The notes: generated by a model not told the origin, from the letters alone. A stretch of DNA of 64,000 nucleotides from Lasioglossum baleicum (GCF_051020765.1 NC_134941.1:6634001-6698000); one strand, 5' to 3'. Counted from the stretch's first letter, positions 26,312 to 38,811 are shown. Numbers and translations are program-made.

Positions 26312-26360
26312 ATTATAAATATAGTAATTTCTTTTAGATATCTTTATTTCACAGAACTTA

Positions 26361-26543
26361 TTAGGTTGGCAACTAAATTCGCGGCCTTTTGTTTTGCAAT
26401 TCTTTTATTGTATCATTATAACCTCTGTATATCATTGGGAAGCTCTGAATTATGCGATTAATTTGTTATGTGTGCTTAAAAAATATATATAAATGACTTT
26501 TTTTGAGAAAATGTGGCGGTCGCGAACTTAGTTGCCAATCTAA
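26361..26543. mobile_element. Mariner-derived MITE
   Basis: The left terminus TTAGGTTGGCAACTAAATTC and right terminus AACTTAGTTGCCAATCTAA are inverted repeats of the mariner type and are flanked by TA on both sides. The total length is 183 bp, far below the 1.3 kb of a full mariner, and no transposase remnant is visible. Assignment to mariner rests on the well known TTAGGTTGGC ends. Confidence 0.88.
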
Positions 26544-27129
26544 TATTTAGTGGAACTGTTTTAAGTATTTCTTAATAAACGCAGACTATATTTGCACAAT
26601 ATATGTGCATATTTGCTTCGGATTCCTGTGTTTGTATGCAGTGTTTGCTAATGCTAGCGAAACGAGCCAGGATAAAATCGTTGCGAACACAATCGCTAAA
26701 CTAGAAGCAAATACGGACTCTATAAAAAACAAATAAGTAAATCTGCATGAAATGGTAGAGTGTAGGAGTAAAAAGCGTGACAGGCGAGAAGTTATAATAT
26801 GCAGCTGAACGTTCGCGGTTTTCGGAACGGAACCTCCAACCGAGATCAAAATCGGACGATTTATGGCGTTCTGGTGTCGTATGGATATGAGTCTCGGCTT
26901 TATTTATCACTGAAGTTGCAGACACCCGTAACAAATCCGAATTTCCGCAAGTCTGCGGCGACATGAACGCCATTAATTGTTTTTGGCACGTTTGTTATTA
27001 CAGAGTGGTAAAAACTGAAGCGATAAAACTCGAATAGATAGCAATGCAAAGAATAGACTTGGAATTTCAGTCTGGGAAAGATTACAAGTTCAATGAATGA
27101 AACATTAATTGGTCGTTAGTTAAATCACG

Positions 27130-27379
27130 TTAACCCCTTGCCTTACAATATCGTGTCAGACTCGTGATGAAGGTTCTGAACAGAGTCTAATAAATATGTA
27201 TGTTATTAATTTCCTTCTAACCGAAATGAAATTCTATTTTGGTTTCGTTAATGTATAGTTATCGTAGAACATGTACACATACAATAGACATAAGTTTTGT
27301 CCTGTTTTAGGAAATTACGAACTACAAAGGAAGTTCTAATCACTGAAACTGTAAAATAAATCGTAGGGCAAGGGGTTAG
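27130..27379 (+). mobile_element. piggyBac-like TTAA MITE, family B copy 3
   Basis: The element is TTAA-CCCCTTGCCTTACAATATCG to AAATCGTAGGGCAAGGGG-TTAG. The right target site has mutated to TTAG and is shared with the family C element that starts right there. Its interior (GGAAATTACGAACTACAAAG) closely matches copy 4. Confidence 0.85.
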
Positions 27380-27592
27380 CACTAAACCTACCGAGCCTTA
27401 CAAGTAACGGGTACATTTCCCTTATAAAAATGACAAGATTGATTTTATTTAGACTTTGTGCGGTTCCTATTATAATACGTGTTCTACTAAAGATATTTAT
27501 ACAATCAATTCTTATAAAATCATTTTTATTATTTCAATAATTATAAAATCATAAATCTGGGTAAATCTGGTGGTAGGTTTATGTAGTATTAA
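27376..27592 (+). mobile_element. TTAA MITE, family C copy 2
   Basis: It starts TTAG-CACTAAACCTACCGAGCCTT and ends GGTGGTAGGTTTATGTAGTA-TTAA. The interior TTTGTGCGGTTCCTATTATA matches copy 1. The first four bases are also the right target site of family B copy 3, so the two elements abut head to tail. Confidence 0.83.
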
Positions 27593-27623
27593 ATGCAGAC
27601 CAATCGAGTCGCAGGAAATCTTG

Positions 27624-27950
27624 TATACAGGATGTCCCAAAAATGTACTTCCTTGAAAGGAGTGATTCCCGAGTTTATTTGAAGTAACTTTTTCCTTTGA
27701 AAATGCTGTGTGTGGTTTCGTTCAGGAGTTATTAAAGAAAAACAAGGACCAATCAGAGCGAGGCTACGACATGCCCCGCTAAGCGCGGTGTTGACATTGG
27801 CCGAGCCGGAATGTGCCTACTGTAGCCGTACTGTGATTGGCCCGCATATTTTTCGTTAATAATTCCTGAACGAAGCCACGGAGAACATTTTCGTAAAGGA
27901 GAAAGTTACTTCAAAAAAGCTCAGACATCACGAAATACAACTTACTTTTA
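27624..27950. mobile_element. Palindromic element, family E copy 3
   Basis: It starts with TATACAGGATGTCCCAAAAA. Arms such as GTAACTTTTTCCTTTGAAAA ... AACAAGGACCAATCAGAGCG pair with ACTGTGATTGGCCCG ... CATTTTCGTAAAGGAGAAAG. It gives the uninterrupted structure of the family and shows the empty site of the hAT-like insertion seen in copy 2. Confidence 0.78.
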
Positions 27951-28136
27951 GTTTTTCTCCTCTATTGCCTCAATAAATTTATTAATCACTTTAAACTAAT
28001 AAAATGTTTCAAAATAAAAGAGAAATATAGCATATCACGTGCTTGTTAATGATAAAAGTGTTTGTGAATGGGTTTTAAGTTCTGAAAAATCCCTCAAAGT
28101 GAAGGGAAGTTATGGCAAGAAGTTTCACCTTTCACA

Positions 28137-28182
28137 CGGGCGATCAAGAAAATACACAGGCGATCAAGAAAATACACACGCG
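28137..28182. repeat. 22-bp direct duplication
   Basis: GGGCGATCAAGAAAATACAC is followed at once by AGGCGATCAAGAAAATACAC. It is a simple two-unit tandem repeat. Confidence 0.85.
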
Positions 28183-29708
28183 AAGTAAATGGATGAAGAG
28201 AGTATCACAAAGCACACGACGATAGTAATAGTCACCTACACAAGGTGTTTATGGGTATTGTTTTGACACGCTATTCTAGAGGAACACCTGTACCCACTTT
28301 GCATATTCCGTATATTTAATGGAACCGTATAACATGGAACTTCAGTTGTCATTTGCATTCAACGATTATACAGAAAACGCGTTATGTTGCGAAACACTAT
28401 GCCAACGATATGGATTTGTATGTATTATATACTATAATTCGTGTGTATATTAATTCGTGTGTAATTAACTTGTTCACGTGTTTAACTTTTCGTGATTTAA
28501 TTCAATTCCAGTGAAAGAAAGCTTACTAATAATAACGGAAAATGTTCTCAATTTTGAACAGGAGTCATTCTAAAATTGTATGCAATAAAAATATTTAACA
28601 ACGATTTCAGACTAAAACTAAATATATAAAATAACTTTAGAATATTGTATTCGATTTTTTTAGAACATTAAAAAGTGTCATACTATTTCACTGTATTTGT
28701 ATTTTTTTACTGGTGCGGTGAACGAAGAGAAGAAAATTATAATCATAATTTCTCTCTTGTTTGCAAAGGTGTAAACACGTCTGTATATAATTGTTTAAGT
28801 TAAATTGTCTGTAAATTGTTCATCAAAATATACATATTTAATATGAGTTATACATATTTAAATAATCGAAAGAAGAACAGCAAACGCGCGACTTTAAAAA
28901 TAGAATTCTCTTTTTCAACTACGCCGAGGAATTCATCGTAATTTCGAAAAATCGTGCAAAACGAAGTATATTGAATATTCCTGGTCACACGTTCAACGCA
29001 ATTTCATAAGATGATAAATATTCATCGCGAAAGATGAAAGGAAATTCGATTGTCGGGGGATGGTGGGATTGGAGACGAGGCTTTCCTATACGCCGGCATA
29101 CCAGCGGGAGATCGTAATGCCTGCGTTTCAAAGATTTACATAGACATTTTGCATATAATATATACCGCATGTAAATGTAACTCGCAGTTTTGCATACATT
29201 TGATACAAATATATCGAAAACGTGCAATCTCGGTCTCGTCAAAGAGGCCGAGTCGTCGGTGTTGCCTTTAGAATTTGATTTTATAATTCGTTCTCACTCC
29301 TCGTTAACATGGTAACAGCTGAACGAAAATTATAAAAATAGTACAACCGTCAAATTAATTTACCGAGTCAAGTAATGAGGGAAGCACTAAAATTTATCAC
29401 GATAATTATTAAATTTTTATTACACGTTAGCGTAGAATGTAATACGGTTTAATTTTACTGTAATTTAGTGAAAGTATTAAATTAAATAAATTACATAAAT
29501 ACAATTCAAGTACAAAATACTTCTGCTGCATTCAATTCCGTTGAAATGTTATCCACGCACACAAACACGTCGTCTAGTGTTTGCATTTCTACGGTTTATT
29601 GCAGCCGCATATTTGTTTATTCGTGCATGCAATATCTGCATCTGCCTTCGAACTCTGGAGAACAAATATTGGGGTTTTTTCTCGATTCTATGTGCAGTGA
29701 TTGTGTCA

Positions 29709-29906
29709 TTAACACTTTCAATGCGTCTTTGACGACCTAAAACTCGCCGCAACGAGAGTTTTTAAAATTTTTATTTTTTTGTTGTGAAATATAAATATTA
29801 CCTCTGTGGAAATCACTTTTATGAAATAAATACATATTTTTCTAGAAATTTTTTATTGTGTTGTTCTTAAGTCAGTTCCAGAACTGACCCGCATTGAACG
29901 TGTTAA
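29709..29906. mobile_element. TTAA-flanked MITE (single copy type)
   Basis: TTAA-CACTTTCAATGCGTC at the left and GACCCGCATTGAACGTG-TTAA at the right form imperfect 15-17 bp inverted ends with intact TTAA sites. At 198 bp it has no ORF of note. The end structure is piggyBac-like but the sequence differs from families B and C. Confidence 0.65.
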
Positions 29907-31028
29907 AAGCTCATGTACGATAAATGTGATTAAACTTTTCATTGTACTTTTATGAACTCTGCGATTTCGATAGAAGTAAGCAATTCTCGTGCATAAGTAT
30001 AAATAAATTTTTTCCAAGTTTTCATTTAAACGACAAACTTTCAATTCGTCTGTTTGTTAACAACCTGTCGCAACATGCATTTTGTTGTAGTTCATTTAGG
30101 TGTTCACAGAACCTAATCATGCTGCTCTAATTCGAAAAGCCTTTGTTCCCATGATGAACTGTGTATAAGCCACCCCGCGAATCTTCATTCCGTCGCAATT
30201 TCCTTGATGACTCACCATTCCATCAGCCAGATCCAATGCATTAACCCCAGCTTAGAAATTTTTTAATATTTTAAGCGAAAAGACTCGCCTCATTAATTTG
30301 TTAAAGATTCGAGCGTTGCCAAATTATCTTCGCAGCATCATTGCACATCAGTTGGATTTTTATGCAACATAAAACATTATGCAGCACAGTCATTCATTTC
30401 TTTCTTTCATAAATTTATGGACCTAAAAATTAGACAACAGTATTTTCAAATTCGTATTTATTAATCTCCGGTTATTATTACAAAACATTTTGACATTCTC
30501 TGAACCGGTTTTATCAATGTCTTCACTGATAACATAATTTTTAAAATCGTATCGCCACAAGAATTGAATATGAGCACAACTTGAGATAGAATTCATTGAT
30601 GAATCAAAAAAATGCCAACTATATCCTAACAAAGAATTATTTTCACGGTAATTGAAAAGAAGTACACCAAGTCTAGGTATGCAGTTTTTATAGGCAAGGC
30701 TGCATAAATCAATTTGATAGCAAAAATTTACAATAAGAATAAATTCGTGTTATTTTTATAAAGTATTTAGTCATGTCGTTTTCAAATCCATTTTTCAACG
30801 AGAAAGTTAATGCATTTATCTTTATTTTTAATCGAAGCACCGACAACCATTTTGTACATTTTCCCATGTTTCAACTATCTCACGCTATTCTCAAAAAGTG
30901 CATAAAACTTCCTCGTTGAAAAATAATATGACAAAACGACATTACTTATGGGATGCCCTAGTAATATAGACTAGGCATTTTTAGTGCTTCGTAGATCCAG
31001 TGTTAACGGAGGAACAATTATGTTGCAG

Positions 31029-31306
31029 GCTCTGCGATCGAAAAATTATGCGAGTGTATGATGGACGACAGCCTAGCCGACCGGAGCGCGGTCATCAGAG
31101 CTGCCAGATGTCTTCTGGGTTCTGTGACGAGAGTCCTCCTGGTGGCTGATGTCGTCGTGGTCAATCAACTCCTTAGTGCGAAAGACAAAGTGGCGACCAT
31201 CCTCGATCGGTTGGAGTACGTCTCGAACTTCACCGAATTCGTGAAAGCTTTCAGCCAGTTCGGCACAGAAATGGTGGACCTAGCGCACTTGACGGGCGAT
31301 CGCCAA
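31029..31306 (+). CDS. CTNNAL1: alpha-catulin exon 2
   Basis: The exon begins at ttgcag|gctctg and completes the split glycine codon from exon 1. It ends CGCCAA|gtaagt in phase 0. It encodes the split glycine and 92 further residues (64-156 of the visible protein). Key segments are AIEKLCECMMDDSLADRSAV, IRAARCLLGSVTRVLLVADV, NQLLSAKDKVATILDRLEYV and FSQFGTEMVDLAHLTGDRQ. These align with the human segments VIKAARLLLSSVTKVLLLAD, EFVQIFSQFGNEMVEFAHLS and GDRQ. The region belongs to the N-terminal helical bundles of the vinculin/alpha-catenin fold. High GC and CpG contrast with the flanking intron. The exon is intact. Confidence 0.95.
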
Positions 31307-32362
31307 GTAAGTTGCTAAACATTTCTTCATTCTGTTACTGTAAATATTTAAACACTCGTGTTAAATGCTACATCAGCATCCCCGGTTCTCTCAGATGTTC
31401 ATGAAAAATCGAACAACTTATTTAATAATACAAGATAGAAATCTTTATGCAAGATAAAAATTGTCTGCATTAATTGCAACAAATTTATTTCTCCTAAAAA
31501 TAATTTTATTACGTCGCAGGCAATATGATCGTAAAATCGTTTCACATTTTTCCTGTTTTTCGTTTCACCGACCAATTTTTGCCATGATAAAATTTAGTGT
31601 GCTTTGATTTCCATGTTTTTCAATAGTATAGTGTCAAGCATGCATGATTGATGTCGCAGTCAAAGTGTCGAAAAAGCGAAACTCAGTTTTGAATGCTAAA
31701 AATAACGTGATTTGACGATTTACGTTTAGAAAATAAATCGGTTCTTTTTGAAACTTTTGGAATAGTACGTTTCATATTCAAGGAATGTGTACTAATTTTT
31801 TCCTTAAAAAGTTTATACTAGAAATGTATAAGTATATTCAAACATTAACATATCAGATTAGTAGAAAGTAGAAAGATTAAATGCATTTAAGAATGTCCAT
31901 TAAGGGTTCAATAAACGATAAATATTAGATGAGTGCATTAAATTCGTGCCCGATTTTCATAGATGTTGCAAACTAAACTGCTCGGCGGAGTGTAAAAAAA
32001 TAATTATACATATAGTCACCATTCTTTGCTAATTGCAGAATTCTTTTCTAATTGTAGAAAAGAATGGTGACTATACATATAATTGATTAAAAAAGCTGTA
32101 CTCTTTAAAATTGAACTATTGAATTTTACTTTTAAATCAGGCACGAACTTGTGCAATCATCTGATAGTTTAATTAAAGAAAGAAATCTGACTTCTGTTGG
32201 TTGCAATTAACCATGAAAATTTTTCTTTCGTATAATGATCCACAGATTGCATTCCTACATTGTCGGTAAAAGAGTCGGTTGCCTTGATTGCTCACAGACA
32301 GCACATCCCAGAAGTTAAATGTAACAGTGGAAATAAACGGAGGCAATGCTTTCTAATTTCAG
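31307..32362 (+). other. Intron 2
   Basis: It is bounded by gtaagt and tttcag and is AT-rich. It carries a decayed family A fragment (about 31436-31595, with AATCTTTATGCAAGATAAAA and ATTTTTGCCATGATAAAA). It also holds a small perfect-stem palindrome at 32027-32085. Confidence 0.85.
32018..32090. repeat. Small inverted repeat
   Basis: ATAGTCACCATTCTTT is followed about 25 bases later by AAAGAATGGTGACTAT, flanked by ACATAT-type AT sequence on both sides. It is a 16-bp perfect stem within intron 2 and may be a minimal foldback element. Confidence 0.8.
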
Positions 32363-32599
32363 AACGACTTGAAAGACGAACGGCGAAGGGCGCAGATGGC
32401 CGCGTCCCGGCAAGTTTTGGAAAGGAGTACCATGATGCTGTTAACGTCGAGCAAAACCTACTTGAGGCATCCAGAATGCCCGTCGGCTAGGGAAAATAGG
32501 GACACGGTGTTCTGTCAGATGAGAAGAGCCATGGATATGATACACTTCATCGTGAAGGATGGCGTCCTGTATCGATACATGCCGAAGTATCAGCCAAAG
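32363..32599 (+). CDS. CTNNAL1: alpha-catulin exon 3
   Basis: It starts after tttcag with AACGACTTGAAAGACGAA, in phase 0. The 79 codons (visible residues 157-235) encode NDLKDERRRAQMAASRQVLE, RSTMMLLTSSKTYLRHPECP and RDTVFCQMRRAMDMIHFIV. Human alpha-catulin reads NDLKDEKKKAKMAAARAVLE and CTMMLLTASKTCLRHPNCES over the same span. Together with the last residues of exon 2 this makes the signature GDRQNDLKDE. The end is ambiguous. The chosen donor is AAG|GTTGGT, phase 0, paired with the exon 4 start at 39294. The alternative GTATGC at 32604 (phase 1) stays in frame only with an acceptor ten bases further into exon 4 (39304). Confidence 0.93.
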
Positions 32600-32753
32600 G
32601 TTGGTATGCAATTTAATCTTTTGCTTTATTTACTCCGAATGTCCCTTCAATATTGCTAAAGATTTTGTTTGTCGAAAGTTAGCGTTAAATTAGGACAGAA
32701 GTACATATATCATATTCTTCATTTACGTTTGTGCTACTTTCAGAGTCGCCAAA

Positions 32754-32981
32754 TTAAAACTAAACCTACCATCATCGGTCAAAATGACCGTTTACAGATT
32801 TTTAATTTCATAATTATTGAAATAATAAAAATTATTTCGTAAGAAATGTGTGTGTGTAGATAGTTCTAGTACGGCACGTATTACAATAGGAGCCGTACAA
32901 ATTCTAAATAAAATCAAACTTGTCATTTATATAAGAGTACATTTACCAGTTACTTTTAAGGCTCGGTAGGTTTAGTGTTAA
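32754..32981 (-). mobile_element. TTAA MITE, family C copy 3 (reverse orientation)
   Basis: It runs TTAA-AACTAAACCTACC to GGCTCGGTAGGTTTAGTG-TTAA. The interior is the reverse complement of copies 1 and 2 (TACAATAGGAGCCGTACAAA). It lies 154 bp after the exon 3 donor. A CA/GT run (TGTGTGTGT) sits inside at 32848. Confidence 0.87.
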
Positions 32982-35900
32982 GACTTGTGTTCCCACTCTA
33001 CGTTCCCCTTCTACGACGCTATTGCCCCACTTTCCGCCACGGCCCGGCCACGTGACGCGTTCTGTCACGTGACTAATCCGATATTGGCAGAGAGAGGGTA
33101 ACTTTTCCCCTCAATTCGAGTCGATTCCCCTCATCTGGTGACTCTGGCTACATTCATAGATCAATTGTATAAGGTACTATAGATTTTCTTTAAACATAAT
33201 TCCATTTGGTGGACCATTTATTTATTTAATGTTTCAAACCTGAAGGTTTATGTAGCAAGTACAAATTTTTGCACGCAGATTGAACAATAGATTTCTAAAT
33301 TCTCAAGGAATACTGTTTAAGATAGTTATGAATAATATTTTTTATTTTGACTCCTGCACAGTCAACTTCACGATGAGCTGAGAAAAATAGAATTTTGAAA
33401 TGAGGTAGTGAATTTTAGAATAGTATTGGTTCACTTTTTGGCAGTATGAAAGTTCTCAGTGTGAATGTGTTTTTTAAAGAATGATAACGCTACAATCTTA
33501 ATAATTACAGGAATGAAATCAAGTCATACTATGACTTTAGAAAGAATGAAATGATCTGCCTGGTTTTATTATAAAGCCTGTAAAAATTCTACGTTACGAA
33601 TTTGGATGTATTGCATGCCGCACATGCACATAGAACCGTGAAACCACTCTGCGGTGTACCTTGTGATATTTTAGTGCCGGTGACATACTTTTTATTTGCA
33701 ATGTAATAAAACGGCGACAAAAAATCGCACATCATATTTTATAGGGCAGTTGTAAAGATGGAACTTCAATTCTAAATCCGTGGTGATTCGGGCTTGGAAA
33801 AAGAATTTTGTTAACATTCAAACTGTTGTAAACTTCCATCCACCGTGTACACTTCTATTTGCATTTATAAACGTGACAATGTTGGAAACATGTCTCCTTC
33901 TCGATGTGATTAGATCACTTCTACTTGCTTGCAATTAGTTAATTATTTCATTAAAATTACTAGTTTTATTCAGCACATAATCTACTTTTATTTAGTACCT
34001 ATATACCGGTATTATATTAATGAGAGGTGACGAAACAGAATATAAATTGCCTGTCAAAAGCACACGCCGACGTTTCAATATCATTCGCATCTGCTCGAAG
34101 ATTAAACTCTGCGGAAACGTTTAAATATATTTAAAATTTTCGGGAAAAAATGATCTTCATTTTCTAATTTGAAGATTAGGAACTTAACACTAGAACTATT
34201 GGGTTATAGACTGAAATGATGGATTCCAAATTCTTTTTGTTTATGATTATTGAAATGGTAAAGATCTATATGGGGGATTAAATTCAACATTATTTCTTTG
34301 AATATACAATACAACAAAAATAACTAAAAATCTCAGTAAATAAATCTCAATAAATTTTACAAATTACAAGTATTTATGTAGAATTTATACAATTGTAATA
34401 CTAAGTTACATAATGCTCATTTTATAATTTAATGGAAAGTAAACCCCGGAATAATAAATATGAAGACTTCACTCGTTAAACCGAGTCCACATAGATTATT
34501 GTCTAATTTCATTTATAAAGTTGTAACACAAGTTTGAAGCTAAGATTGATCCATTAATTTTAATCATGAGTATATATACTATGTAGGATTTCTCATTTCC
34601 GGTTCGCCTGTTCCTAAACGTCAATTAGTCAGCAGCATACACCATGCTTGAGACAGCGGAAGTTTTCAAGTGCCATTATTTATGGGTAGAATGCCCGTTA
34701 GCTGGTGGGCGCTGTGTACTCATCATATTTTAGGACATACCTAAAATCTGGCGATGTGCGTGCACATTCTAAGCGTTTATGTCCAGGATTTCGGCAAGTC
34801 GTAAAACTCGAGCACACGCTCGTAACCTACGTTATTTGCTTTTTGTACTTTCCGATGGCCTGCATTTGTGTCTGCGAACTGTAACGCTATGAAATTTTGT
34901 TCCCGTACATTAGGAACCAGTTTTTAATAGCTGGCTATTTTCTACGGAGTTACGATTCCATTTATTTGCATGATACAAGATTTAAACGTGGATTTTCTAT
35001 CGATTGAAACACAAAAATACTACATATGTAGATTCTCATTTTCTTGATTGTCAATTTGAAATTATTTATACAGTGTCTCATTTACCTGGAACCACTGGAA
35101 TATTTTTATACGTTCACGTACTACATATTTTGCTTGCAATGTTTTTCAGCTTTGTTTCTTGAAAATATTGCAAATATAATTTTAATAAAATTTATGTTCC
35201 TTATACAAGGTCTTCCATTAAGAAGTGTCATTTTAAGTAATAAGAGAATTTTTTAATATACATATACATATGTTAATATAATGGTTAAGATGTGGCCGAA
35301 TGAATTTTCAAACCACAAAAAGTCAGGAAGGTATAAACACCTCGTAACAGTTAAATAAATAACACAGGATACGTGATATCTGCATTATGTTGCATACTGA
35401 AACAAGTTATGTCTCGAAAGAGTATTTTCCTCGTTTATATGGTCGGCAGTATAGATATATATATGTACGGACTACTCCTTGAACGGTCCACTAACAATCG
35501 GGAACTTTATGCGTCCTTGATGCAAGCTCGTATAGCTATGATTTCAATGACTCCTTCCGCCATGTTTTCACGGATTTTTGGCGCCACTGAGCGTTGTTTA
35601 TTATCTTCCTACATTACCAATAAACACGGACGCCACGTTGCACCAAGTCGTACGGTTCGAAAGAGATTCGTTCGCCACGAAATATATTATAGATCTTGAA
35701 ACCGGTCCAAAGTGCTTTCGTTCGCTGAATCGTGATTCATGGTTAGCCCGGAACGCATGATCTCCGCGACCTTGAACTGCATCGAACACTTCGTGGGAAG
35801 CCCGCGTGGAACCCAAGGACTTGTTGTCGAAATCAGAAAAACTGACCGCAATCTCTATAATGAATTTTTCGATCGATTCAGAAGCGGAAAGAAAACTATA

Positions 35901-36599
35901 GGAATTGAATAGCTTGAACATATTGAAAATCGTGTGGAGAAAAGTCTTGGGGTTTGGAAATATATTTGCAGTGTTTTATTTGCACGAAGCTATATTTTTT
36001 ATTTGAGTAGATTACTTATTCTTATGCATTTATGCAGAAATTATCTGGAATATAAAACAGTGAAAAATATAAAAATCTAACAATATTATTATGTTGTTTT
36101 CAACGTAAGAAGATTATTAAAGAATGAAATTAATTTTCGTTTAATTACTTCTTCCCAGAATCAACGCAGAATATTTTTAGTTTATAATAATAAGGAGTGA
36201 AATAAACACAATAAGGAGTGAAAACAAAAGTTTTGAAACGAAATTGTTTATTTTACTGGCAGGAGTATACTCGACAGAAATTGTAATATAACCGAAGGAG
36301 GAGAAATATCTCTTGGCGAAAATAAATCAAATGAAATTTTTCTACAGAAAATGTGTTATTTTCGAGAAAATTGATTTTGGAAAGTTGGACACGCGGTGGA
36401 AAAACGCAACACTGAAAAGAAATTTGTTTTATTCGTTCTTCCGTTGCTTCTATGCTCATAAAATCTCTGCCGACAGTCTCCATTTTGTGGGCAGTAAACA
36501 ATTGATTTAAAACGTAGTATATGTAATCTACTAAATAATGAATGTCCTGAATTTTTTCGTGAAATTTCAATTAATAATTAAACGTAGTGGGAAGCTCCC

Positions 36600-37450
36600 A
36601 CCACTATACATACAACGATGAAGTCTAGGAGTGGGGGAAGAACCTAAGCGGGGAAGGTGCCTCGAATAGCTCCGGAGCTACTTGTTGGAACTGCCTGCAA
36701 TAGCGTATCCGTTAAATTTGCAAACCCCATTTGTTCGAACACGAGACGTGTGTCGAATTAAAATATTTTATTCTTCCCCTTCGACTCGCTTCTGTGTGTA
36801 AAATTACTTCGGATTGTCCACGGTGTGCGGGACAACCTATACATCAAGTGTCCTATAATTTTATACGGCACTGTAATCTATTGAAGGAGATAAAACGCGC
36901 GAATCCAGCGTGTTCCAGTTTCGGGAAGTAATGCAACGAAGGAGAGCCGTGAATCGCCGATGCATTTCTTCGCGCGCTGCTCGGTTCCGATGCAACTCGT
37001 TCCTGGAAATACCGATGCACCGGCGACATCCTAAAGTATGCTTCGTCGCGCAGGCATCTCGAAAACGTAATATATACATCTTCCGGGCGCAATAGCGAGG
37101 ATGTATCGACAGCAATGCAAATTGATATCGTAGCACGGACAAAGCCGACACATAGCAAACGACGCCGGGATGGATGTCGTCGAACGTTAGCCGAGCATTC
37201 TTCGGCACGTGCCAAATTGCGGCGTCGAGATTCCGGCGCATTAATGCACCGGCATTATTTAAATTTCTTGCCAGCCAGGGACCGGGAGGCCAGCCAAATC
37301 CCGTTGAAGAACAATGGGCCAGATAGCGGGAATTTATTTAGTTTAAATGCCACTAAACGCCTCGCTCTCGGACGCGTTATGGAGTCCTACGTGAATTAAA
37401 CGTGATAAATAGACTCGTAGGCGGTCCATTGTTGCGTGCATCGAATCACT
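36600..37450. other. GC-richer, repeat-free island in intron 3
   Basis: This is one of the longest GC-richer intronic blocks, with dense CpG (for example 36945-37260). ORFs of 94-126 codons occur on both strands and overlap each other. None shows family similarity, and their amino acid make-up (Arg, Ser, Cys) is what random GC-rich DNA gives. It is a candidate for a regulatory element. Confidence 0.35.
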
Positions 37451-38811
37451 GAATCCGGATGCTTCGTCGTGTGATAGCTCAACCAGCCGTGTGCGATCGT
37501 TTTTTCAAAATTTCCTTTTACTCGGTGGGAAAACTAGATTACTTTTTTATCCTATTTTAATTCGTTGGGCTTTCAATTAGACTTTTTATGAAGTTTAACA
37601 ATTAAATTAATTTTTACATGTACCTATATGACACTTTACTTGCATGTGTATATAATTAAGAGATATTTTAAATTTATTTTAATTTGAATGACGCGCTCGT
37701 CATGCTCGCAAGAGTGGAATACTATCTTGGTAACACAGATTTTTCGACCTTCTGAAAAACATTAAATTTGTTGAAGTTTTTGTTAAAAAAAGTTGTTTAA
37801 AAGCTATTCTCAATTGCAAGTTACATCTTTACCCGCTGCCAAAGGTTATTGTTTTAATAATACTTAAGCATAAAATAGATTGATGTATAATATGATATTG
37901 CACTTCGAGATCATTGAATTGTGTCCCACGTGATTGGGAAATTTTAATTATGCATCGAGGTACAGGGATAAATAAAAATGAGCGTGTTAACGGCTTGGAT
38001 GAAATTGTAGAATGAATATTACCCTGAATAGATTAATCGATATTCGTAGGTCTTTGAGAGAAGAAGTAACAGGGGGGAGAGCTGATTCGCATTCAAGAAT
38101 CTCTAGCAAGTAATCGCGCTAGATAATGTGCACACTTAATCACTGTGTTAGTTGGGTATTTTATAGTCGAATGCTCCCTGGCTGATGGTTCACTGCAGTT
38201 GGTTGAACTGCAAGTGTATACGGCGACCTTAGGATAGAATATTATATTTAGATGCAGTGTGTGCCATTAAAGTTCCGTATATTGATCCTAGATCGTGTTT
38301 ACTTTGTAAACATAATAACGTGTTATAAAGTGTTTGGCGTATAACGTTAAGCTGGCACTCCAGGCTTTTAAGAAAATACACTTGAAATTACGTAAATAAG
38401 AGTGGAAGTCGATATTATTAATAAATTGGTATCTTTTAATATTATCGTGTACGTGTGGTTCTGTTAAAAACAAACAGTATATGAAATTAATTTAAAAGTC
38501 TTTTAACAGAAAGTATAATAAATATAAAAATCTTTACGTGTTTTTGTTTTTAAACAAAAAGAATTCGAATAAAAATCGCTGCTTTTTTTAAAGATAAAAA
38601 TAAAAATAATGTACAATGCTGTTTTAACGAGAAGAATGAAGATAAAAATTGTAAAATGTTTTGTTAAGAAAGAGAACGAAACTGTTATAAAGAAAAGAAT
38701 GTTTTTGTATGACTGATGCTTGAATGCAGAAAACAACCCTTGAGGAATTTGAATGGAAGTGTACTGTAGTTTCAATTAACCAAATATTTCATTAGTATAG
38801 TATATTATTAT

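Larger units (their letters stand above)
5258..31028 (+). other. Intron 1 (25.8 kb)
   Basis: It is bounded by gtgagt and ttgcag. No gene could be supported in it on either strand. It is AT-rich and carries MITEs of families A, B and C, a mariner-derived MITE, palindromic elements with a TACAGGGTGTCC-like end, and tandem repeats. GC-richer, repeat-poor islands lie at about 6480-7000, 9360-9850, 13500-13960, 19950-20560 and 29000-29270. Long first introns of this kind often hold enhancers; here that is only a possibility. Stretches not listed separately showed nothing specific. Confidence 0.85.

Noticed and set aside
36853..37241. Two overlapping minus-strand frames (120 and 126 codons)
   Set aside because: They overlap in different frames, are Arg/Ser/Cys-rich and resemble no family; chance frames in GC-richer DNA.
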